A stretch of DNA of 12,453 bases from an uncultured Gemmatimonadota bacterium (GTDB taxonomy: Bacteria; Gemmatimonadota; Gemmatimonadetes; Gemmatimonadales; Gemmatimonadaceae), in contig CAIVJV010000056.1 of assembly GCA_903906325.1 (NCBI GenBank), positions 1 through 12,453 on the forward strand. Reading direction: 5' to 3'. Within the stretch, counting starts at the first letter, position 1. Each line of letters opens with the position of its first letter. The position numbers and the translations under genes were made by a program. The notes beneath the pieces were generated by a model, which was not told the origin of the DNA, ran no database searches, and saw only the letters and a list, made by a program, of their open reading frames with translations. Below are positions 6,970 through 12,453 of the stretch, one piece after another.

Positions 6970-8312
6970 GGCTGCCTCGGCGTGATCCCCTCTGCCTGAC
7001 GCCACGCCTCGAGGTCGCGTAACCCCCGGTCGGCGTAGCGCTCCCGCTTCACGGCCTTGTCGCGCGGGGGATCGGCCAGCTCCTCGAGGAGCCCGAAGTT
7101 CGCGTTCATCGGCTGGAAGTGCGCGGGGTCCGCCTCGCGGAGGTAGCGGTAGAGCGCCCCGAGCATCGTCGTCGGCGGGGGTACGACCGGCGGCGCACCG
7201 CGCAGTTGGCGGTCGAGATTGATCGCCGCGAGCAGCCCCGTGGCGGTGCTCTCGGTATAGCCCTCGACCCCGGTGAGCTGCCCCGCGAACATCGTCGTCG
7301 GCGCATCCCGCAGCGCGAGATGCGGGGCGAGATACCGCGGCGCATTGAGATACGAGTTCCGGTGGATGCTCCCAAAACGTAGGAACTCGGCGTTCGCGAG
7401 CCCGGGGATCATCCGGATCACCCGCTGCTGCTCCGGGATGCGGAGCCGGGTCTGGAACCCGACGAGGTTCCACATCCGCCCGGCGCGATCCTCACGCCGC
7501 AGTTGCACCACGGCCCACGGACGCTTCCCCGTCCGCGGGTCGCGCAGCCCGACCGGCTTCATCGGACCGAAGCGGAGCGTGTCGCGCCCGCGGCGCGCCA
7601 TCTCCTCGACGGGCATGCACCCCTCGAAGTACGGCACCGCATCGAACGCGTGGGCGGTGAACTGGTCAGCGGTCGTGAGCGCGTCGATGAACGCCTCGTA
7701 CTCCCCCTGGTCCATCGGGCAGTTGAGGTAGGCGCCCCCCTCCTCGGCAGCCTCGGCCATCGTCTCCTTGTCCCACCGCGCGGCACGGAAGGCGATCGTC
7801 TCGTCGATCGACTCCGCCGAGAGGATCGGGGCGATGGCGTCGTAGAAGGCGAGCGACTCGCCCCCGAGCCGTGCACGGATCGTCTCCGCGAGCGCCTCGC
7901 TGGTGAGCGGGCCGGTCGCCACGATCCCAGGCGCAGGAAGTGCGGTCACCTCCTCCGTCACCACGCGGATCCGAGGATGCGCCCGCACACGCGCATCCAC
8001 GAAGGCGCTGAACTGGTCCCGATCCACCGCGAGCGCGGAGCCGGCCGGCACCCGCGCCGCATCCGCGCCCTCGAGGATCAGGCACCCGAGCGCCCGCATC
8101 TCCGCTTTGAGCAGCCCGTGCGCATTGGTGACCTCGGTGCTCTTGAAGGTGTTGGAGCAGACGAGCTCGGCCAAGCGATCGGTCTGGTGCGCGGCGGTCC
8201 CACGCGCCGGACGCATCTCGGCGAGGACCACCTGATGCCCGCGCTCCGCCAACTGAAAGGCGGCCTCGCTCCCTGCGAGGCCGCCTCCGACCACCGTGAC
8301 GCCGTCGGTCAT
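6966..8312 (-). CDS. trmFO: tRNA (uracil-54-C5)-methyltransferase, folate/FAD-dependent TrmFO
   Basis: The enzyme makes m5U54 (ribothymidine) in the T-loop of tRNA, using 5,10-methylenetetrahydrofolate as carbon donor and FADH2 as reductant. The 448 residues match the family. The FAD-binding GGGLAGSEAA is at 9-18, followed by VVLAEMRP. ELVCSNTFKS carries Cys52 (B. subtilis Cys53 equivalent), YLNCPMDQGEYEAF is at 195-208, and YFEGCMPVEE carries Cys232 (B. subtilis Cys226 equivalent, the catalytic cysteine). FAGQLTGVEGYTES and the NANFGLLEEL end are also family hallmarks. The frame extends upstream to 8369 into topA, but the ATG at 8312 is chosen because MTDGVTVVGGG starts right at the first beta strand. 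It also lies 4 nt after the topA stop with GGGG 7 nt upstream. Confidence 0.97.
   Translation of the reverse strand: MTDGVTVVGGGLAGSEAAFQLAERGHQVVLAEMRPARGTAAHQTDRLAELVCSNTFKSTEVTNAHGLLKAEMRALGCLILEGADAARVPAGSALAVDRDQFSAFVDARVRAHPRIRVVTEEVTALPAPGIVATGPLTSEALAETIRARLGGESLAFYDAIAPILSAESIDETIAFRAARWDKETMAEAAEEGGAYLNCPMDQGEYEAFIDALTTADQFTAHAFDAVPYFEGCMPVEEMARRGRDTLRFGPMKPVGLRDPRTGKRPWAVVQLRREDRAGRMWNLVGFQTRLRIPEQQRVIRMIPGLANAEFLRFGSIHRNSYLNAPRYLAPHLALRDAPTTMFAGQLTGVEGYTESTATGLLAAINLDRQLRGAPPVVPPPTTMLGALYRYLREADPAHFQPMNANFGLLEELADPPRDKAVKRERYADRGLRDLEAWRQAEGITPRQP
6975..6978 (-). promoter_or_regulatory. Ribosome-binding site deciding the GTG start of xerC
   Basis: GAGG lies 5 nt before the GTG at 6969, inside the last codons of trmFO. 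It supports this start over the much longer open frame that runs back into trmFO. Confidence 0.6.
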
Positions 8313-8316
8313 CGCC

Positions 8317-10764
8317 TCACCCCGCCGCCGCAACCTCGGCCGCGGCATCGGCGCCGGTCTCCGGCACATCCCACTCGTTCTGACAGTCGGGATTCAGGCA
8401 CTTCCGATACGCGCCACGCGTCTTATTGCTCTTGGCCTCCGCCCCGACCTTGCCGCACTCCGGGCAGGCCTCGGGCACCGGCTTCTCCCAGCAGACGAAG
8501 TCGCAGTTGGGATAGTTCTCGCAGCCGTAGAAGGTCTTCCCCCGCTTCTTCGACTTCCGCGCCGCGAGGTCCCCGCCGTCTTTGGGGCACTTCACGCCGG
8601 TGGGCATCGACTTCGTGCCCTTGCACTTGGGGAAGCGCGTGCAGCCGAGGAACTCTCCGCTGCGCGACTTGCGCACGATCATCGGCCGCTCGCTGCACTC
8701 CGGGCAGGCGACGTCGACATACCGCTTCTCCTTCTGCTCGCTCTTGAGCGGGCGCGTGAAGGTGCAGGCCTTGGGATGATGTTCGCAGGCGATGAACGGT
8801 CCGAAGAAACCGCCCTTCGGCACGAGGCGCCCGCCGCAGGTGGGGCAACGCTCCTGCTCGAGGGCCCCGAGGTCATGCGCCTCACGGATCAACGCCTCGG
8901 TGTCGACCGAGCCGAGCGAGGTCTCGAAGGGGCTCCAGAACGCGGCCAGCACCTTCTCCCACGGGAGCGCGCCTTCCTCGATCTTGTCGAGCTCGTGCTC
9001 CATCTCGGCGGTGAAGCCCACATCGAACTCGCGCGGGAACTGCCGGACCATGACCTTCTCGACCGACTCGCCGAGCGGCGTGGGGAAGAAGCGGCGCTGC
9101 TCGAGGTCGGCGTAATGCCGCTCGGTGAGCGTGGAGATGATCGACGCGTAGGTCGAGGGGCGCCCGATCCCCCGCTTCTCGAGCTCCTTCACGAGGGAGG
9201 CTTCCGAGTAGCGCGGGGGCGGCTCGGTGAAGTGCTGGGTCGGGTCGACCGACTGCACCGGCACCTTCGCCTTCGCGGGGATGGGCGGGAGGGGCTGCGC
9301 ATCCTCGAGCGCGGTGTGGTCCCCTTCCTCGTGCGCTTCCTTGTAGAGGGCGAGGAAGCCGGGGAACTTCACCACCGAGCCGGTGGCCCGGAAGAGATAG
9401 CGGCCGAGATCGAAGTCGATCGTCGTCGTGTCGAACATCGCCGGCGCCATCTGCGACGCCATGAAGCGCTGCCAGACGAGGGTATAGAGCTTGAGCTGCT
9501 CCGGCGTGAGATAGCGCGCCACCGATTCCGGCGTCCGCGCGGGATCGGTCGGGCGGATACCCTCGTGCGCGCCCTGCGTCGCGTCGTCCTTGGCCTCGGC
9601 GTAGAGCTGCGGGCCCTCGGCGAGATACGCGGCCTCGAACTGGGTGCCGAGATAGGCCCGCGCCGCGGCCGCCGCCGACTCGGCGACGCGCACATGGTCG
9701 GTGCGCATGTAGGTGATGAGCCCCACCGCGCCCTCGGCCGTCGAGAGCTGCACGCCCTCGTAGAGATTCTGCGCGAGGCGCATCGTACGCTTGGAGCCGA
9801 AGCCCAGCTTCTTCGCGGCCTCCTGCTGCAAGGTGCTCGTCTTGAACGGCGCCTCGGGGCGCTTGCGACGCTCCCGCTGCTTGAGGTCGGTGACATCGAA
9901 GGTCTGCCGGCGGGCGACCTCCTGCACGATCGCCTGCGCGGCCGCAGCGCTCCCGATCTCCGGCTTGGCGCCGTCGATGTGGTGCAGCTTGGCCGCGAAG
10001 GTCTGCCCCTGATACTGGAGCTGCGCGGTGATCTTCCAGTACTCGCGCGGCACGAAGGCGCGGATCTCGCGCTCCCGCTCCACGAGGAGCCGGAGCGCCA
10101 CGGTCTGCACGCGGCCGGCAGAGAGCCCCTTCTTCACCGTCTTCCAGAGCAGTGGGCTCGCCTTGTAGCCCACCAGGCGATCGAGGACGCGCCGCGCCTG
10201 CTGCGCATCGACCTTCTTCTGATCGATCGCGCGCGCCTTCGTCAGCGCCTCACGCACCGCGTCCTTGGTGATCTCGAAGAAGAGCGCCCGCTTGATCGGC
10301 GGCGACTGGCGCCCCGCGATCTGCTGCTCCACATGCCACGCGATCGCCTCCCCCTCACGGTCCGGGTCGGTCGCGATGAAGACCTCCTTGGCCGTCTTCG
10401 CCGCACTCTTGAGCTCGGCGACGGTCTTCTCCTTCCCGGGGATCGTCACGTACTGCGGGGTGAACCCGTGGGCGATGTCGATCCCGATGTTCTTGACCGG
10501 GAGGTCCCGGATGTGCCCGACGGTCGCCTTCACGGCGTACCCGGACCCGAGGTACTTCCCGATGGTCTTGGCCTTGGCAGGCGACTCCACGATCACCAGC
10601 GACTTGCCCGCCGCGGCCCGGGCCGCCTCCTCGTCGTGCGGGAGTTCGGGCTCGGCCACGACCCGGGTGGCCCGCTTGGCGGCGGCCTTCTTCGCCGGCT
10701 TGGCGGCGGACTTGGTCGCCTTCGTCGCGGCCTTCTTCACGGCCTTCTTCTTGGTGGTCGCCAT
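8317..10764 (-). CDS. topA: DNA topoisomerase I (type IA)
   Basis: The enzyme relaxes negative supercoils by single-strand passage. The 815 residues begin with a Lys/Ala-rich tail (residues 1-34: 11 Lys, 2 Arg, no acidic residue). The TOPRIM domain follows, with SLVIVESPAKAKTIGKYLG from 55 and the metal-binding DPDREGEA at 133-140. The 5Y-CAP region has GLSAGRVQTVALRL at 213-226 and catalytic Tyr352 in ITYMRTDH, where many homologues have RTDS. Four C-terminal zinc-ribbon repeats start near Cys640, Cys687, Cys726 and Cys767; the third has CPKDGG, so one cysteine is replaced by Asp. The ATG at 10764 lies 13 nt after the aroK stop. A GTG at codon 36 (10659) could start a tail-less form, but all tail codons end in G or C, which supports real coding. 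It heads the trmFO-xerC-hslVU block. Confidence 0.97.
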   Translation of the reverse strand: MATTKKKAVKKAATKATKSAAKPAKKAAAKRATRVVAEPELPHDEEAARAAAGKSLVIVESPAKAKTIGKYLGSGYAVKATVGHIRDLPVKNIGIDIAHGFTPQYVTIPGKEKTVAELKSAAKTAKEVFIATDPDREGEAIAWHVEQQIAGRQSPPIKRALFFEITKDAVREALTKARAIDQKKVDAQQARRVLDRLVGYKASPLLWKTVKKGLSAGRVQTVALRLLVEREREIRAFVPREYWKITAQLQYQGQTFAAKLHHIDGAKPEIGSAAAAQAIVQEVARRQTFDVTDLKQRERRKRPEAPFKTSTLQQEAAKKLGFGSKRTMRLAQNLYEGVQLSTAEGAVGLITYMRTDHVRVAESAAAAARAYLGTQFEAAYLAEGPQLYAEAKDDATQGAHEGIRPTDPARTPESVARYLTPEQLKLYTLVWQRFMASQMAPAMFDTTTIDFDLGRYLFRATGSVVKFPGFLALYKEAHEEGDHTALEDAQPLPPIPAKAKVPVQSVDPTQHFTEPPPRYSEASLVKELEKRGIGRPSTYASIISTLTERHYADLEQRRFFPTPLGESVEKVMVRQFPREFDVGFTAEMEHELDKIEEGALPWEKVLAAFWSPFETSLGSVDTEALIREAHDLGALEQERCPTCGGRLVPKGGFFGPFIACEHHPKACTFTRPLKSEQKEKRYVDVACPECSERPMIVRKSRSGEFLGCTRFPKCKGTKSMPTGVKCPKDGGDLAARKSKKRGKTFYGCENYPNCDFVCWEKPVPEACPECGKVGAEAKSNKTRGAYRKCLNPDCQNEWDVPETGADAAAEVAAAG
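8320..8323 (-). promoter_or_regulatory. Ribosome-binding site of trmFO inside topA
   Basis: GGGG in the final topA codons lies 7 nt before the trmFO ATG, and a GAGG overlaps the topA stop. The arrangement resembles the argF/bcp junction and fixes the trmFO start. Confidence 0.5.
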
Positions 10765-10774
10765 AAGGTGGGCT

Positions 10775-10803
10775 ATCCTAGTCCGGTCGCTGTCCTAATG
10801 CAA
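10775..10803 (-). promoter_or_regulatory. Candidate topA promoter within the end of aroK
   Basis: On the minus strand TTGCAT (matches only the first three bases of TTGACA) and TAGGAT (4/6 match to TATAAT) are separated by exactly 17 nt. Transcription would start about 4 nt before the topA ATG. Further -10-like hexamers, TATAGT at 10809-10814 and TATGAT at 10839-10844, lie upstream in the AT-rich end of aroK but lack good -35 partners. Confidence 0.35.
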
Positions 10804-11350
10804 GCGCAACTATAAGAGCGGCCACCTCGCCCGCCCCCATCATATCTGTGCTAACCGTATGATTTGATTGCAGATAGAGACTTTCACGCCGTGCGAGCAA
10901 CTGACGCACGGCCCCCTCGGGATCCTCCCCCCTGAGCAGGGGCCGGTCGGCGATCGAGGGCCCCATCCGTCGCACCGCGACCCCCGGTGACACGGCGAGG
11001 TAGACCGCCTCGAGCGATACCCCGAACCGGGCCCGGTGGTCCGGATCCTCGATCCACCCCCCGCCGGGGATCAGGACCACCGGCGGACCGGCGGCCGGAG
11101 CCATCTCGCGGGTCAGCCGAGCCTCCCTCGACCGGAATCCAGCCTCCCCCTCCCTCGCGAAGAGCTCCGAGATCGTGCGACCCGCGGTCCGCTCGATCAC
11201 CTCGTCGAGGTCGATGCAGGGCCAGCCGAGTCGCGCCGCGACGAGGGCCCCGACGGTGCTCTTCCCCGCCCCGGGTAACCCGACGAGCACGAGGGACCGC
11301 ACGCGCGGCCCGCCCGAGCCGCCCGGGTCAGCCCCGGCGGGCGTCGCCAT
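10778..11350 (-). CDS. aroK: Shikimate kinase
   Basis: The kinase phosphorylates shikimate to shikimate-3-phosphate with ATP, the fifth step of the chorismate pathway. Visible motifs are the P-loop GLPGAGKST, then DLDEVIERTAGRTISELF with the shikimate-binding Asp. FRSREA carries the substrate arginine, the glycine-rich loop is PGGGW, and the lid is ADRPLLRG. The start is uncertain. The ATG at 11350 gives 190 residues and overlaps the aroC end by 23 bp, but has no clear ribosome-binding site. A GTG at 11302 would give 174 residues, the usual family length, and would begin directly at VRSLVLVG; it may be the real start. The frame is also open to 11437, which I consider too long. The last ~35 codons use many A/T-ending codons (ATA, TTA, CTT, CAA, AAT), unlike the rest. 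It follows aroC, a common pairing. Confidence 0.93.
   Translation of the reverse strand: MATPAGADPGGSGGPRVRSLVLVGLPGAGKSTVGALVAARLGWPCIDLDEVIERTAGRTISELFAREGEAGFRSREARLTREMAPAAGPPVVLIPGGGWIEDPDHRARFGVSLEAVYLAVSPGVAVRRMGPSIADRPLLRGEDPEGAVRQLLARRESLYLQSNHTVSTDMMGAGEVAALIVALALGQRPD
10843..10876. repeat. Inverted repeat TATCTG-N22-CAGATA in an AT-rich patch
   Basis: Two 6-bp arms (10843-10848 and 10871-10876) flank a 22-bp spacer inside the 3' part of aroK. The patch 10841-10880 is about 62% A+T by count, unlike its surroundings. The arms are short and could be chance, but they might be an operator for topA. Confidence 0.25.
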
Positions 11351-12453
11351 CTGCGTCGCCAGCTGCGTCGAGCCGCGCGTCGAGATGTGCGAGGTAGGTG
11401 GCGAGGTTCCGCTGAAGTTCGCCGAGGGAATCCCCACCGAACTTCTCGAGCAGGGCGTCCGCCAACACCAGCGCCGTCATCGCCTCGGCGATCACCCCCA
11501 TCGCCGGCACCGCCGTCACGTCACTCCGCTCCACGGAGGCCTCGGCCGGTGCGCCCGTCGCCGTATCGATCGTCGCGAGGGGCCGCATGAGCGTGGCGAT
11601 CGGCTTCATCGCCACGCGGAGGACGAGCGGCGCACCCGTCGTCATCCCACCCTCGAGGCCGCCCGCATGATTGGTCTCGCGTCGCACATGGCCGCGTCGG
11701 GACGCGCCGGGATCGGGGACGATGGGGTCATGCACCGCGGAGCCCGGGCGCCGGGCCGCACCGAACCCGATTCCCATCTCCACGCCCTTCACCGCGGGGA
11801 TCGAGCAGAGCGCCTGTGCGAGTCGGCCGTCCAGCTTGCGATCCCAGGCCACATGCGAGCCCAACCCGACCGGGAGCCCGGTGACGACCACCTCACAGAT
11901 CCCGCCGAGGGTGTCCCCCGCGGCCTTGGCCGCATCGATCGCGGCGAGCATACGCTCCTCAGCCGCCCGATCGAGGCAGCGAACCGGCGAGGCATCGGCG
12001 GCGGCATTGAGGTCGGCCGGCCACGCGGCGGGTGGCGCGGCGTCGATCCCCCCGAGATGCACGAGATGACTCCCGACGGTGATCTCGCAGGCGGCGAGGA
12101 GCTCACGCGCGATGGCGCCCGCCGCCACGCGCGCGACGGTCTCGCGGGCCGAGGCGCGTTCCAGGATGTCCCGCGCGTCGGTGCGGTCGTATTTGAGGAG
12201 CCCGGTGAGATCGGCGTGGCCGGGGCGCACGCGGGTCACCTGGCGGGCGCGGCCCGTCGCCGTCGCGTCCTCCGGGCGCGGCGCGGGATCCATGACCGCC
12301 TCCCAATTCGCCCAGTCCCGATTCCGCACCAGGATCGCGATCGGCGACCCGAGGGTCTCACCGGCCCGGACGCCGGCGAGGAACTCCCCGCGGTCCTGCT
12401 CGATCTGCATCCGACGCCCCCGACCGTAGCCCTGCTGCCGCCGGGCGAGGTCA
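11328..12453 (-). CDS. aroC: Chorismate synthase, 5' partial
   Basis: The enzyme eliminates phosphate from 5-enolpyruvylshikimate-3-phosphate to give chorismate, with reduced FMN as cofactor. The frame runs through the right window edge: codons upstream of the ATG at 12410 read DLARRQQGYGRGRR, a conserved N-terminal segment, so that ATG is internal and only a few residues are missing. 374 residues are visible. Family signatures are RPGHADLTGLLKY, ERASARETVARVAAGAIAR, GIGFGAARRPGSAVHD, RRETNHAGGLEGGMTTGAP and ERSDVTAVPAMGVIAEAM; these include FMN- and substrate-binding residues. It lies first of the visible minus-strand genes and overlaps or nearly abuts aroK, depending on the aroK start. The C-terminal end (DAAGDADGDARRG) is low-complexity and probably disordered. 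Confidence 0.96.
   Translation of the reverse strand, partial: DLARRQQGYGRGRRMQIEQDRGEFLAGVRAGETLGSPIAILVRNRDWANWEAVMDPAPRPEDATATGRARQVTRVRPGHADLTGLLKYDRTDARDILERASARETVARVAAGAIARELLAACEITVGSHLVHLGGIDAAPPAAWPADLNAAADASPVRCLDRAAEERMLAAIDAAKAAGDTLGGICEVVVTGLPVGLGSHVAWDRKLDGRLAQALCSIPAVKGVEMGIGFGAARRPGSAVHDPIVPDPGASRRGHVRRETNHAGGLEGGMTTGAPLVLRVAMKPIATLMRPLATIDTATGAPAEASVERSDVTAVPAMGVIAEAMTALVLADALLEKFGGDSLGELQRNLATYLAHLDARLDAAGDADGDARRG

Noticed and set aside
6970..7473. Upstream extension of the xer reading frame by 168 codons
   Set aside because: It lies inside trmFO in another frame, is Arg/Ala/Pro-rich, and the GTG at 6969 with GAGG gives a normal-length recombinase.
8313..8369. Upstream extension of trmFO by 19 codons
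   Set aside because: It lies mostly within the topA end, and the family N terminus fits the ATG at 8312 with its own ribosome-binding site.
7503..8747. Plus-strand open frame of 414 codons across trmFO and topA
   Set aside because: It spans two real genes on the opposite strand and its translation is Arg/Pro/Ser-rich without any domain.
8296..10815. Plus-strand open frame of 839 codons opposite topA
   Set aside because: It is rich in Leu, Arg and Gly with no recognisable domain and mirrors the G/C-ending codons of topA on the other strand, whose domains are unmistakable.

Overview
The window is a gene-dense, high-GC stretch of a bacterial chromosome with strong G/C preference at third codon positions. 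It carries ten protein genes, no RNA gene and no mobile element. The large secreted-type beta-propeller (BNR/sortilin-like) protein and the housekeeping set suggest Gemmatimonadota or a similar high-GC environmental phylum such as Acidobacteriota. This assignment is inference; no marker gene in the window settles it.

Layout: bases 1-2661 hold the 3' part of one plus-strand gene for a BNR/Asp-box propeller protein, cut at the window start. All other genes lie on the minus strand and are transcribed from right to left: aroC (cut at the right edge), aroK, topA, trmFO, xerC/xerD, hslV, hslU, argF and bcp. The propeller gene and bcp converge and overlap tail to tail by 32 bp. No non-coding gap exceeds 30 bp.

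Functional blocks: aroC and aroK are two late steps of the shikimate pathway. topA, trmFO, the Xer recombinase and hslVU form a block whose order matches the Bacillus subtilis topA-trmFO(gid)-codV-clpQ-clpY cluster, linking chromosome topology, tRNA m5U54 modification, dimer resolution and the HslVU protease. In B. subtilis codY follows clpY. Here argF (arginine biosynthesis) takes that place, followed by a BCP-type thiol peroxidase. Junctions from topA to bcp are mostly stop/start overlaps or 4-nt gaps with Shine-Dalgarno-like sequences inside the upstream gene, so translational coupling is likely.

Two places may carry internal promoters. One is the AT-rich 3' end of aroK before topA. The other is the pyrimidine-rich 30-bp gap before hslV, which has no ribosome-binding site and a -10-like element placed for a leaderless mRNA. 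I found no clear new defence, mobile or biosynthetic system. The points of interest are the conserved block with argF in the codY slot, a histone-H1-like Lys/Ala tail at the N terminus of topoisomerase I, and these internal regulatory candidates.
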